64,000 bases of DNA from Devosia sp. Root685 (GTDB lineage Bacteria > Pseudomonadota > Alphaproteobacteria > Rhizobiales > Devosiaceae). The stretch spans positions 310,001-374,000 of the forward strand of contig NZ_LMHK01000003.1 in assembly GCF_001427875.1 (NCBI RefSeq), read 5' to 3'. The position numbers and the translations under genes are program-made. Shown piece by piece: positions 17,198 to 25,871 of this stretch; position 1 is the first letter of the stretch; every line of letters begins with the position of its first letter. The notes under the pieces are model-generated. The model made no database searches and was not told the origin of the DNA. It was given only the letters and a program-made list of their open reading frames with translations.

Positions 17198-18459
17198 TCA
17201 TCCTTGGCGGCGGCTATGCTGGCCTCCACGCCTTTTCCGTTCTGCGTTCCCGTCTTGGCTCGCTTGTGGCGCGCGGCGAGGTCGAACTGACGCTCGTGTC
17301 GCGCGATGGGCACCACACCTATCATGGCTGGACAGGCGAAGTGCTGGCCGGCGATCTCGCAGTCGGCAGCACGCTGACCCCGATCGGGCCGATCGTGGGC
17401 GATAGCTTCGTGGAGGGCGAGGTCGTTTCGGCTGACCTTCCCGGCCGCACGCTGACTGTCCAGAGCGCTGGCGCAATGCGGGAACTCAAGTTCGAGCACC
17501 TCGTCATCGCTGCCGGATCAGTCGATCCGTTTGATCGCATTCCCGGCCTTGCCGAAAATGGCTGGTGCGTGAAGAATTCGAGGGACATGCAGAAGCTGGT
17601 TGGCGAGCTCGAAAGCCGTGACGCCTCAGCGCAGGAAACGCGCAATGTGGTGGTGGTTGGCGGTGGGCTGGCCGGCGTCGAGACCGCTTCGGCCCTCGCT
17701 GCCCGCTACGGCCGCGCCGGCTCGGCCAAGGTCAATGTGCACCTGGTGTCATCCAGCGAAAAACTGCTGCCCTCGCTGCGCCCCGACTTCGACCATATCG
17801 CCGAGACGGCGGAACGCCAGCTCGTCAGTCAGGGTGTGCAGATCCATCAGGGCGTGCGTGTCTCGCGCATCGACAGGGATCACGTCGAGCTTGCCAATGG
17901 CAGGACAGTTGCTTCCGACCTGTCGGTCGTGGCCGCCGGGGTGAGCTTCAGCGTTCTGCCCGGTACCGAATCTCTGCCGCGCAACGCCGCGGGCCAGATC
18001 ATCGCCAGTGACGACCTGCGCGTCCGCGGCAGCCACAATATCTGGGTCGCCGGCGATATCGCCGCCGTGCCGCATCCGGGCACTGGCGAGCCTTGCCCGG
18101 CCAACGCTCTCTTTGCCATGAAGCAGGGCGATTGCGTGGGGCGTAATATTTCCCGCGCGATCAAGGGTCAGTCCGTCAAGGGCTTCAATTTCCGCGGTCT
18201 CGGGCAGGCGGCTGGTCTTGCCGGCCGGCGCGGCATTACCGAACTTTGGGGCATGCAGTTCACCGGACGTCTCGCCTGGGTGATCCGCGTGCTGTTCTTC
18301 GCCTGGTTCATGCCGTCGCGTCGCGGTGCGCTCTCGGTTCTTTCCCACCTATCGGGGAATTTGTGGGGCGCGGCAGCCGGCCCCGTCGCCGGCACTCGTG
18401 CGGCTCCAGGCGCCGAACGTCCAGCAGCGGTGCCGAACCTCTCCGGTCCTTTCAGATAG
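17185..18459 (+). CDS. NDH-2-like FAD/NAD(P)-dependent oxidoreductase
   Basis: A 424-residue two-dinucleotide-binding-domain flavoprotein. The FAD-binding GGGYAGLHA is at residues 8-16, the NAD-binding VVGGGLAGVE near 153-162, and the second FAD contact IWVAGDIAAV near 290. The layout matches type II NADH dehydrogenase and sulfide:quinone reductase relatives. A hydrophobic C-terminal stretch (LAWVIRVLFFAWFMP) could attach it to the inner membrane. It starts inside the AAR-like gene (13-base overlap), so the two are translationally coupled. It may pass electrons to quinone or to the partner reductase; which one is unknown. Confidence 0.88.
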   Translation: MRRIVILGGGYAGLHAFSVLRSRLGSLVARGEVELTLVSRDGHHTYHGWTGEVLAGDLAVGSTLTPIGPIVGDSFVEGEVVSADLPGRTLTVQSAGAMRELKFEHLVIAAGSVDPFDRIPGLAENGWCVKNSRDMQKLVGELESRDASAQETRNVVVVGGGLAGVETASALAARYGRAGSAKVNVHLVSSSEKLLPSLRPDFDHIAETAERQLVSQGVQIHQGVRVSRIDRDHVELANGRTVASDLSVVAAGVSFSVLPGTESLPRNAAGQIIASDDLRVRGSHNIWVAGDIAAVPHPGTGEPCPANALFAMKQGDCVGRNISRAIKGQSVKGFNFRGLGQAAGLAGRRGITELWGMQFTGRLAWVIRVLFFAWFMPSRRGALSVLSHLSGNLWGAAAGPVAGTRAAPGAERPAAVPNLSGPFR

Positions 18460-18468
18460 GCTGCATGA

Positions 18469-18493
18469 GCGCGGTCTCACATTGAGGCCGCGC
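18469..18493 (+). terminator. Stem-loop after the flavoprotein gene
   Basis: GCGCGG-T-CTCA, loop CAT, then TGAG-G-CCGCGC form an 11-pair stem with one G-U pair, 10 bases after the stop codon. There is no T-run, so termination is only likely, not certain. Confidence 0.5.
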
Positions 18494-18580
18494 CCGAGCA
18501 TACCTGAAACGCGGTCGAAGATTAACGTCAGCCATCACTGCCGTAGCGTAAAATATCAAACAAAATCAATGGATTAAAAA

Positions 18581-18670
18581 TGGCGGAGAGAGAGGGATTC
18601 GAACCCTCGAGACGGTTCCCCGCCTACACACTTTCCAGGCGTGCGCCTTCGACCACTCGGCCATCTCTCC
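18581..18670 (-). tRNA. tRNA-Ser (anticodon GGA)
   Basis: On the minus strand the RNA starts GGAGAGATGGCCGAGTGG and ends CTCTCTCCGCCA, so the acceptor stem GGAGAGA pairs and CCA is encoded. The anticodon loop CTGGAAA gives GGA, reading UCC/UCU serine codons. The long variable arm of a class II tRNA is present, followed by the T-loop GGTTCGAATCC. Total length 90 bases. No integrase or direct-repeat attachment site is seen next to it. Confidence 0.97.
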
Positions 18671-18889
18671 GCATCGCCTTTGCAACCCTGGAACCAGGTA
18701 GCGCACGGCCTTGTTATGCCGTTGCGAGCGTTGCGCAATATACTGATGAACGTCTCCGGCGCAAGTGTGAGTTTCGCCCTGTCCCGTATGTTTTTCGTGA
18801 TCGGGCTGATCTCTTGTGAAACGGCCGGTGCACGTGGCAAAAGGAGGGGGTGCGGGGCGGTTTGGCGCTTCTGGGCACGGGACGGGTGA

Positions 18890-19213
18890 ATGCGGATAGC
18901 CTTGCGAATTGTCGGCACCTGGCTGATTGGCCTGGCGCTGGTCTTGCTTGTCATTGATGGCACCAAATCGCTGGCGGCCAATGGCGTCGTCATGACGTCG
19001 CTGGGCGATATCTGGCTGCAAATTCATGCGCAAAGCCTTGATATCGTTCGAGAGTTTTTCCATGGCCGGTTTTTCGCCAATCTGCTCGACCGGGTTTTCG
19101 ATGCCTTGCTGACCTATCCCGCCTTCGCGGTGATCGGGGTGCCGGGGGTGGTGCTGACGCTTTTGGGGCGCAAACCACGGCGTGAACGGTTCTTGCGGAC
19201 CGAGGATATCTGA
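18890..19213 (+). CDS. Small membrane protein of unknown function
   Basis: 107 residues. Two hydrophobic segments are clear: IVGTWLIGLALVLLVIDGTKS at the N-terminus and LLTYPAFAVIGVPGVVLTLLG near the end, with an amphipathic stretch between them and a basic tail (RKPRRERF). I recognise the pattern as a conserved alphaproteobacterial small protein without assigned function. The ribosome binding site is weak. No operon partner is evident: the tRNA gene is upstream on the other strand and the VOC gene starts 235 bases later. Confidence 0.75.
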   Translation: MRIALRIVGTWLIGLALVLLVIDGTKSLAANGVVMTSLGDIWLQIHAQSLDIVREFFHGRFFANLLDRVFDALLTYPAFAVIGVPGVVLTLLGRKPRRERFLRTEDI

Positions 19214-19448
19214 CCTCAAACCGGCTGTTTGCGGTGCCCTTTCGTTAGCAGACTGTTAACATCGACCCTCACCTATCCCCCCATCATGCGACGCAAAGGT
19301 GTCGAAACCTTCGTCGGGGCGTTTCTCGCTGTGACGTGGCGCGACGATTCGGTCGGCAAAACTCAGTAGGACGCTGCGCCAGCAATTGGGACTGGACCAT
19401 CTCCCCCTCGATGCGCCAATTTAGGCGGGGCCGGGGCGGGAGGAGAAA

Positions 19449-19823
19449 ATGGCGGATGAAAGACTATTGCAGGGGCTAGGACAGGTGTCGCGCCAGGTGC
19501 GGGACATCGAGGCCTCGACGGCGTGGTATCGCGACGTTCTGGGGCTGGCGCATCTCTATCAGTTCGGCGCCCTGAGCTTTTTCGATTGCGGCGGATTGCG
19601 GCTCTATCTGCAGGAAAGCGCCGAGGCGGGACCGGAATCGGTTCTCTATTTTCGCGTTGGCGATATAGGGGCGGCCCACGAAGCGCTTTCGGCGCGCGGG
19701 GTGGAGTTTATGGAAGTGCCACGCCTCATTCACCGGCATGAAGACGGGATGGAGGAGTGGATGGGTTTTTTTAAGGATCTCGAAGGCAGGCCGCTGGCGC
19801 TGATGGCGCAGAAGCGGGGGTGA
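19449..19823 (+). CDS. VOC (glyoxalase/bleomycin-resistance) family protein
   Basis: A single-module vicinal-oxygen-chelate protein, 124 residues, with beta-alpha-beta-beta-beta units. RQVRDIEASTAWYRDVLGL is the first helix-strand and the second half closes with FFKDLEGRPLALMAQ. The family positions for metal ligands are only partly filled, so enzymatic class is open (glyoxalase, dioxygenase or binding protein). GGAGGAG sits 4 bases before the ATG. It stands alone between a 235-base gap and a family C repeat. Confidence 0.85.
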   Translation: MADERLLQGLGQVSRQVRDIEASTAWYRDVLGLAHLYQFGALSFFDCGGLRLYLQESAEAGPESVLYFRVGDIGAAHEALSARGVEFMEVPRLIHRHEDGMEEWMGFFKDLEGRPLALMAQKRG

Positions 19824-19844
19824 GGGCGAAAAACAAACTCGGTT

Positions 19845-19913
19845 GTCACCCCGGCTTTAAGCCGGGGCCCATCTTGAGATCTCAGGATGGGTCCCGGCCT
19901 TCGCCGGGATGAC
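19845..19913. repeat. Family C palindromic repeat
   Basis: A near-perfect palindrome of about 69 bases: GTCACCCCGGCTTTAAGCC at the left, centre CATCTTGAGATCTCAGGATG, and GGCCTTCGCCGGGATGAC at the right. It separates two convergent genes. The second complete copy at 37178-37245 differs mainly in the compensating arms. Confidence 0.88.
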
Positions 19914-19970
19914 ATCCGGTGGGTGGGTTGGCCCTTCAGCAGGAGGCGTCGCAGCTGATTGGCAAAACGC

Positions 19971-21071
19971 TTACCGCCCGAGCTTGCCATCCACGAGGGA
20001 AGTGCCGAGTGGGGCAGGGCGGGTGACGGGGGTGGTGATCTCGACGGCCTGGCCGGTGCGCGAGGAGGTTTCGAAGGCTTCCATGACTTCGAGGACGTGG
20101 AGGGCCAGGTCGCCATTGCAGCGGTGCGGGCGGTTTTCGACAATGGCATGCGCCATATCGGCAAGGCCGATGGAACGGTAATTGCCGTCGGCATAGGGCT
20201 GGTCGGTATCGACGTTTTCCCATGCGCCGCCCTTTTTGAAGATCTCGACCTGGCCCCCAAAGTTGTTGGGATCGGGAACGATCAGGGTGGCGTCGGTGCC
20301 GTAGATTTCGAGCGGCACGTGCTTGTGGCCGGCCACGTCAAAGCTCATGGAAACCTGCACCAGCGCGCCATTGGCAAAGACCAGAGTGCCCGAGACATGG
20401 GTCGGGACATGAACCGGGATCACCTCGCCATTGCGCGCTTCCGAGGTGATGGTGCGCGTATCGCGCAGCATGGTGCCAAAACCGGAAACTTTCGCGATGG
20501 GACCGAGCAGGTTAACGAGGTCGGTGATGTAATAGGGACCCATATCGAGCATGGGGCCGCCGCCGGCTTCATAATAGAAGGCCGGATTGGGATGCCAGCG
20601 CTCGTGGCCGGGGCACATGAAATAGGCAGTGCCGCCGACGGCCTGGCCGAGTTGGCCTTCGTCAACGATGCGGCGGGCGGTCTGGTGCGAACCGCCAAGG
20701 AAGGTGTCCGGCGCCGAACCGACGCGGAGGTTCTTGGCGCGGGCGGCTTCGATCAGTTTCTTGCCTTCGGCAAAGACCACGCCGAGCGGCTTTTCCGAAT
20801 AGACATGCTTGCCCGCGGCAATGGCGCGGAGGCCCACCTCGACATGGGCCTTGGGAATGGTGAGGTTGAGGATGATCTCGATTGCGGGGTCGGCAAAGAT
20901 CTCGTCCATGCTGACCGCCTTGACGCCGAACTCGGCGGCGCGCGCCGCAGCTGTGGCCGGATTGAGGTCGGCGACAGCCCTGATGTCGAGAACCGGAAAG
21001 CTCTGCGCCGCCTTCAGATAGGCCGCCGAAATATTACCCAAACCAACGATGCCGATGCCGACCTTGCGCAT
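19971..21071 (-). CDS. Gfo/Idh/MocA family oxidoreductase
   Basis: An NAD(P)-dependent sugar or cyclitol dehydrogenase-type protein, about 366 residues. The Rossmann motif GIGIVGLGNISAAY is immediately N-terminal and the catalytic Lys is in SEKPLGV. The C-terminal half is the antiparallel-sheet substrate domain (GGGPMLDMGPYYITDLVNLLG). ATG 21071 is chosen because GAGGAGG is 7 bases upstream and the Rossmann fold begins there, 14 codons inside the longest open frame. It is divergent from a LacI regulator that probably controls it. The substrate is not deducible. Confidence 0.92.
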   Translation of the reverse strand: MRKVGIGIVGLGNISAAYLKAAQSFPVLDIRAVADLNPATAAARAAEFGVKAVSMDEIFADPAIEIILNLTIPKAHVEVGLRAIAAGKHVYSEKPLGVVFAEGKKLIEAARAKNLRVGSAPDTFLGGSHQTARRIVDEGQLGQAVGGTAYFMCPGHERWHPNPAFYYEAGGGPMLDMGPYYITDLVNLLGPIAKVSGFGTMLRDTRTITSEARNGEVIPVHVPTHVSGTLVFANGALVQVSMSFDVAGHKHVPLEIYGTDATLIVPDPNNFGGQVEIFKKGGAWENVDTDQPYADGNYRSIGLADMAHAIVENRPHRCNGDLALHVLEVMEAFETSSRTGQAVEITTPVTRPAPLGTSLVDGKLGR

Positions 21072-21204
21072 CTTCTGCCTCCTCTTGCCGCGGAAATCGC
21101 CGCCGCCAAACACGCCTCGCCGCCTTGTATGGCAGCATCCCTATCTCGCTTTTGACATGTGCGCCGAGGTCAAGACAACGGCTAAGACGGGGCACGGCAA
21201 ATAT

Positions 21205-21223
21205 TGTCATCAGTATATTGACA
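21205..21223. promoter_or_regulatory. Candidate operator TGTCA-N9-TGACA
   Basis: An inverted repeat in the 337-base gap between the divergent Gfo/Idh and LacI genes. A TTGACA that could serve as -35 for the LacI gene ends at the same position (21218-21223). It lacks the CG-centred symmetry of most LacI operators, so the binding protein is uncertain. Confidence 0.35.
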
Positions 21224-21408
21224 TACGTACCTCACGCGGACTTTACTGCGCCGATGAGGCGGTATCGAACGCCGTCCGGGCGTTGAGCGCATCCCATGGG
21301 CACCTGACCTGTTGGGAGTTTTCCGCTTTATCTTGATCTCTGGCCCCCAATCTGATGTTGTTTTCCTTCACAAGTCGTCCGCCTAAGGACGGATGAGGGG
21401 ATATTTCC

Positions 21409-22467
21409 GTGTCGCAAGACGATTTGCCGTCCGCCGGGCGCAGCAAGCGCGGCGTGAAGCCTTCCGGCAAGCCGACGCTCAAGACCATTGCGCAGATGAC
21501 GGGCCTTGCGGTGACCACCATTTCACGCGCGCTCAACAATGCGCCCGAACTGGCGCAGGAAACGCGCGACCGGGTGCAGCGCATCGCCGCCGAAATCGGC
21601 TACCTGCCGGACCGGGCGGCTTTGCGGCTCAAAACCGGCCGTACCAATGTGATTTCGCTGGTGCTCGAGCCCGACGAGCAGATTTACGGCTTTGGCACTT
21701 CGCTCGTGACCGGCATCACCGAATCACTGCGCGACACGTCCTATCATCTCGTCATCACGCCGCTGTTCCGCAATGTGCAGCCAATCGAGCCGATCCGGCA
21801 CATCGTGCGTAATCGCATGGCCGACGGCGTGATCTTTTCCAAGGCGGAAACCTTCGACGAGCGCATCCGCTTTCTCCTCGACAATGACTTTCCCTTTGTC
21901 AGCCATGGCCGCAGCCATTGGCCGGAATTTCATCCCTTCGTCGATTTCGACAATGAGGACTACGCCTATCACGCGACGCTCCGCCTCGCGGCGCAGGGCT
22001 GCAAGAAGGTCTCCATCGTCTTGCCCGACAGCGCGCTGACCTATACCGAGCACCTCAAGGCCGGCATCGAGCGCGGCGCCCGCCAAACCGGCATTGCCTA
22101 TGAGTTTGCCGCCGACGTGAACCTCAGCAGCCCCACCGACGCCATTCGCAACTATGTCATCAAGCGCTCCAAGCGCCCCGATGGTCCGGATGGCTATATC
22201 TGTGCCTCGGAAGTTTCCGCGCTCGCCATTCTCGGCGGCCTGGCCGAGGCAGGGCATGTGGTTGGGCGCACCGCGCATGTGGTGACCAAGCAGTCCTCTT
22301 CCATGTTCATGCAGTTCCAGCCGGCGGCCGAAACGGTGGCCGAGGATTTCGTGGAAGCCGGGCGGCGCCTCGGACAGATCGTGTTGCGCCGCATTGCCGG
22401 GGAGAGCGAGGGGCTTTCCCATGTGACGCGGCCCGATTTCCACTGGTCGGAACCCGTCGCGTCCTGA
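21409..22467 (+). CDS. LacI family transcriptional regulator
   Basis: 352 residues. After a 20-residue Ser/Lys-rich leader, the helix-turn-helix is TLKTIAQMTGLAVTTISRALNN (residues 23-44), followed by a hinge segment DRAALRLKTGRTN and a sugar-sensing domain. It starts at GTG with GAGGGG about 9 bases upstream. It is divergent from the Gfo/Idh gene and is the likely regulator of it; no transporter is linked. It differs clearly from the LacI protein at 13331-14362 in both domains. Confidence 0.92.
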   Translation: MSQDDLPSAGRSKRGVKPSGKPTLKTIAQMTGLAVTTISRALNNAPELAQETRDRVQRIAAEIGYLPDRAALRLKTGRTNVISLVLEPDEQIYGFGTSLVTGITESLRDTSYHLVITPLFRNVQPIEPIRHIVRNRMADGVIFSKAETFDERIRFLLDNDFPFVSHGRSHWPEFHPFVDFDNEDYAYHATLRLAAQGCKKVSIVLPDSALTYTEHLKAGIERGARQTGIAYEFAADVNLSSPTDAIRNYVIKRSKRPDGPDGYICASEVSALAILGGLAEAGHVVGRTAHVVTKQSSSMFMQFQPAAETVAEDFVEAGRRLGQIVLRRIAGESEGLSHVTRPDFHWSEPVAS

Positions 22468-23093
22468 CTTTGTGAGCCAGCATCGCGTTGGGGCAAAAAA
22501 ATCGTGTTCCGCCGCTTGCCGTGCGGAAGTGACTGAGATCAGACGAAAAAATTCGCAAATCGCGACTTCGTGAGCGTGGCAGCAGCAAAGGTTCGACTGG
22601 GCACTGCCACAATCGGGGCGAAATAAAGGCAGGGCCTACCGGGCGCCCATGCGCCGCTGCACTGCATAAAATTGCTGGGAATTCGACGTTTCCGCTCCGC
22701 CGCACAGTAGCGGCCTTAATGAATCAATCAGTATTGCCGGGCGCAGGACTCTGAATCGTTCAAGAGTCTATTTGCCACGATTCCGCCCTCCTCGGGTTGG
22801 ACTCAGAATCGTGCGGCGAGATACTCTTTCAAAGAGACTGTATTTACTGAGGCGTTATACTAACGAGTGACGATCGAGACTAGTAAAAAACCTATGTCTG
22901 TAACCAATGATTAAGCCATTTAAGGAATGATCATATTCAGGCCGGATAAGAATACGGCTGCAGACATCGTCAATTCATTATCCAGACGGGTGCGCCGCCG
23001 CCTGAATACTTTGCACCGTTCACCGGTTGTTAACTAGTCCAAGCCTGAGAGCATTATGACATCGCTGATACATTTTCCGACCAGGTCGCTGCC
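22468..23093. other. 626-base gap upstream of the chemosensory operon
   Basis: No convincing open frame. The region is visibly more AT-rich than its surroundings. It holds inverted repeats TTCCGC/GCGGAA (22507-22528) and GTGGCAG/CTGCCAC (22576-22610), the GANTC cluster (22747-22812) and a GTTGTTAAC just before the operon. An unannotated small RNA or a complex promoter are both possible. Confidence 0.55.
22747..22812. promoter_or_regulatory. Cluster of six GANTC sites with GAATCGT repeats
   Basis: GANTC, the CcrM methylation site of alphaproteobacteria, occurs at 22747, 22753, 22764, 22779, 22800 and 22806. GACTC(T/A)GAATCGT is a 13-base direct repeat at 22747 and 22800, and GAATCGT also occurs inverted at 22777-22783. 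GACTCT and AGAGTC (22747-22768) can pair as a hairpin. It is about 280 bases before the first chemosensory gene. Confidence 0.6.
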
Positions 23094-23405
23094 ATGACCG
23101 GGAGCAGCACTTTCACGCTCGTTTTGACCGGCGACGTCTCCATCAAGTCCGCCCAGGACATGCTTGGCCGCCTCAAGGAGGCAGTTACCGCGCATCCCGC
23201 GATCGCCCTCGACACCAGGGACATCGCCCAGGCCGATGTGAGCACCGTCCAGACGCTGCTGTCGGCGCGGGCCAAGGCCGAGGCTCTGGGCAAATCACTG
23301 ACATTGAAGGGGCCGCCGGGCCCAAAATTGCAGGCTGTTCTCGAGGGTGCGGGGTTCCTCGACCCCGCCCAGCCCACGGCCCGCTTCTGGACCGAACACA
23401 TCTAA
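23094..23405 (+). CDS. STAS-domain protein, first gene of the chemosensory operon
   Basis: A 103-residue single STAS domain related to anti-anti-sigma factors and the chemotaxis-linked STAS proteins. Family landmarks are the strand FTLVLTGDVSIKSA, IALDTRDIAQADVSTVQTLLSA, where the Ser of DVS is the phosphorylatable position in SpoIIAA-type proteins, and the closing LEGAGFLD. There is no anti-sigma kinase gene next to it. CheY follows 19 bases later. It may link the CheA pathway to a partner-switching output or act as a scaffold; this is inferred from position. Confidence 0.83.
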   Translation: MTGSSTFTLVLTGDVSIKSAQDMLGRLKEAVTAHPAIALDTRDIAQADVSTVQTLLSARAKAEALGKSLTLKGPPGPKLQAVLEGAGFLDPAQPTARFWTEHI

Positions 23406-23424
23406 CGCTACGGGACGCGACGGC

Positions 23425-23793
23425 ATGACCAAGACAATCCTCACCATCGATGACTCCGCCTCCATCCGCCAGATGGTAGCCATGACCCTGACTGCCGCCG
23501 GCCTCGATGTGATCGAAGCCGTCAACGGCCAGGACGGCTATGACAAGGCCACCAGCAATACGGTCCATGCCGTCATCACCGACCTCAATATGCCGGTTCT
23601 CAACGGCATCGAATTCATCCGCAAATATCGCCAGCACCCCGCCAGCAAGGGCATCCCGATCATCCTCTTGACCACCGAGTCCGACGAGGAACTCAAGCGT
23701 CAGGCCAAGGAAGCGGGCGCCACCGGCTGGATCGTCAAGCCGTTCAAGCAGGACCAGTTGCTGGCCGTTATCAAGAAGGTCACCGGGGCATGA
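23425..23793 (+). CDS. cheY: CheY-like single-domain response regulator
   Basis: A 122-residue receiver domain with a complete phosphorylation site: acidic pair Asp9-Asp10, phospho-acceptor Asp53 (TDLNMP), Thr83 and Lys105 (VKPF). No output domain follows, so it signals by protein contact as CheY does. ATG 23425 is used; the open frame extends 26 codons upstream into the STAS gene but those residues do not fit the fold. It overlaps the cheA start by 4 bases. It is the only stand-alone response regulator in the operon. Confidence 0.93.
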   Translation: MTKTILTIDDSASIRQMVAMTLTAAGLDVIEAVNGQDGYDKATSNTVHAVITDLNMPVLNGIEFIRKYRQHPASKGIPIILLTTESDEELKRQAKEAGATGWIVKPFKQDQLLAVIKKVTGA

Positions 23794-25871
23794 ACATTTC
23801 CGATCCGAGCGAGACATTCCGCCAGGAGGCGCGCGAGCTGCTCGATCAGCTCGAGGCCGGCCTGCTCGATCTCGAGCAAGACCCCTCCAATGACGATCTG
23901 ATCAATTCCACCTTCCGGGCCCTCCATACCATCAAGGGTTCGGGGGCCATGTTCGGCTTTACGGCTGTCGCCGAATTCGTCCACGAATTCGAGACGGCCT
24001 TTGACCGTGTGCGCAAGGGCCAGAGCAAGGCCAATACCGCTCTTATTGGCGTGGCGCTCGACGCCAAGGACCATATTCACCTGCTGATCGAGAACCCGGA
24101 TGCGCCTATCGATGGCGGCGCCGAGATTCTCGTGCAGCTGCGCGCCATCGTTGATGGTGCGGCCGTGGACGGTCACGGTGAAGCAGCGCCGGCGCCTGCG
24201 GTGGTGGCTGCGGAACCGGCAAAGCCGGCTGACACGGGCGCAAAGCGCTGGCGGCTGACCTTCTATCTGCCGAACGATGCGCTGATCTACGGCACCAATC
24301 CCGAACTGCTGCTCAAGGAACTGGCCGGAATTGGCCCGACAACGGTCCTGGCGCTGACCGATCGCATTCCCGATCTCGACATCATCGATCCCGAGGTCAG
24401 CTATATCGGCTGGCAGGTCGATATCGAGACGTCTGAGGACCCGACAGCGGCGATCGACGATGTCTTCCTGTTCCTGCGCGACAATATGGAACTGACGCTG
24501 GCCGCGGTGACGGCGGATGCCGTCGCCCCGCTGACGGCAGGTGCCGTCGCCCCGGTGATTGAAGCTGTGGCGGCGCCGGTTGTTATGGCACCGGCCGACG
24601 ATGCCATGCCCGAGGCGCCCTTCGTGCCAGAGCCGCCGGTTGCCAAGAAAGCCAAGAAAGCCAAGGCCGAAAAGGCTGAGGCGGAAAAGCCCGCTGCGAC
24701 CTCCCTGCGCGTGCCGGCCGAACGGCTCGACGAGCTGATGGACCGCGTTGGCGAACTGGTGATTGCCCAGGCGCGCCTCAGCCAGATCGCCAATTCATCG
24801 TCCGACACGGCATTGAAGACCATTGCCGAGGAACTGGAGCGCCTGTCTTCGGGCCTGCGCGACACCACCATGGGCATCCGCATGGTGCCGATCGGGACGA
24901 TTTTTTCGCGCTTCCGGCGCCTTGTGCATGATCTGTCCGGCGAGCTTGGCAAGCAGATCGAGTTCATCACCACAGGCGAAGAAACCGAACTCGACAAGAC
25001 CGTGATCGAGCGCCTGGCCGACCCCCTGGTGCACCTCATTCGCAACTCGGTCGATCATGGCCTTGAAAGCGCGGACAAGCGCGTCGCGGCCGGCAAGGAG
25101 CCCAAGGGCACGGTGCGGCTCTCGGCGGTCTATTCGGGTGCCGAGGTTGCGATTTCGGTGATCGACGATGGCGCCGGCCTCAACCATGAGCGCATCCGCG
25201 CCAAGGCTGAAGAGAACGGGCTGATCACGCCCGATACCAAATTGACTGAGCAGGAACTCAACCACCTGATCTTTGCGCCGGGCTTTTCGACCGCCAGCGA
25301 AGTCACCTCGCTTTCCGGCCGTGGCGTCGGCATGGATGTGGTCAAGCGCACCATTGACGGGCTGCGCGGCACGATCGATGTGGCGACGACGCCGGGCAAG
25401 GGCTCGGTGTTTACCCTGCGCCTGCCGCTGACCCTCGCCATTATCGATGGCATGCTGATCCGGGTCGGGGATGGCCGCTACACCATCCCGCTCGCGGCGG
25501 TGGAGGAATGCGTCGAGCTGCCCGCCGGCCTCGAAGCGTCCGCCAAGGGCCGCAACTTCCTCGATATCCGCGGTTCGCTCGTGCCCTACCTGCGGCTGCG
25601 CGAAGTTTTTGGCCTCAAGGGCGAGGGCGATGCGCATGAAAAAGTCGTCATCGTCTCCTCGGGCGAAGGCCGCGTCGGGCTCGTGGTCGACCAGATCATC
25701 GGCAACAATCAGACGGTGATCAAGCAGCTCTCAAAACTGCATTCGGGCATCAAATCCTTCTCGGGCGCCACCATTCTCGGTGACGGCACCGTGGCGCTGA
25801 TCCTTGATACCGCCCACCTCGTGGCCTCCGGCCAGTCTTATGTCGAACGTAATCTCGGGAGGGCCGCATGA
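23790..25871 (+). CDS. cheA: Chemotaxis histidine kinase CheA
   Basis: 693 residues with the full P1-P5 plan. P1 (HPt) carries phospho-acceptor His46 in RALHTIKGSG. A P2-like module is at about 150-245 (WRLTFYLPNDALIYGTNPELLLKEL). A Pro/Ala/Lys linker follows, then the P3 dimerisation helices from LRVPAERLDELMDRVGELV. The P4 ATPase domain has the N-box HLIRNSVDHGLE, G1 IDDGAGLN and SGRGVGMDVVK, and a CheW-like P5 closes the protein. The kinase phosphorylates CheY and CheB. Start and stop overlap neighbours by 4 bases. Confidence 0.97.
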   Translation: MNISDPSETFRQEARELLDQLEAGLLDLEQDPSNDDLINSTFRALHTIKGSGAMFGFTAVAEFVHEFETAFDRVRKGQSKANTALIGVALDAKDHIHLLIENPDAPIDGGAEILVQLRAIVDGAAVDGHGEAAPAPAVVAAEPAKPADTGAKRWRLTFYLPNDALIYGTNPELLLKELAGIGPTTVLALTDRIPDLDIIDPEVSYIGWQVDIETSEDPTAAIDDVFLFLRDNMELTLAAVTADAVAPLTAGAVAPVIEAVAAPVVMAPADDAMPEAPFVPEPPVAKKAKKAKAEKAEAEKPAATSLRVPAERLDELMDRVGELVIAQARLSQIANSSSDTALKTIAEELERLSSGLRDTTMGIRMVPIGTIFSRFRRLVHDLSGELGKQIEFITTGEETELDKTVIERLADPLVHLIRNSVDHGLESADKRVAAGKEPKGTVRLSAVYSGAEVAISVIDDGAGLNHERIRAKAEENGLITPDTKLTEQELNHLIFAPGFSTASEVTSLSGRGVGMDVVKRTIDGLRGTIDVATTPGKGSVFTLRLPLTLAIIDGMLIRVGDGRYTIPLAAVEECVELPAGLEASAKGRNFLDIRGSLVPYLRLREVFGLKGEGDAHEKVVIVSSGEGRVGLVVDQIIGNNQTVIKQLSKLHSGIKSFSGATILGDGTVALILDTAHLVASGQSYVERNLGRAA

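Noticed and set aside
18581..18670. tRNA-Ser gene as an integration site for a genomic island
   Set aside because: No integrase gene, no direct repeat of the tRNA end and no composition change on either side.
19286..19369. 27-codon frame (MRRKGVETFVGAFL start) behind the weak leader-element copy
   Set aside because: It sits where a gene start would be expected after the element, but it is too short, lacks a ribosome binding site and cannot be supported by composition alone.
22913..22924. TTAA-N5-TTAA-like box upstream of the chemosensory operon as a CtrA site
   Set aside because: Spacing is 5, not the required 7 bases.
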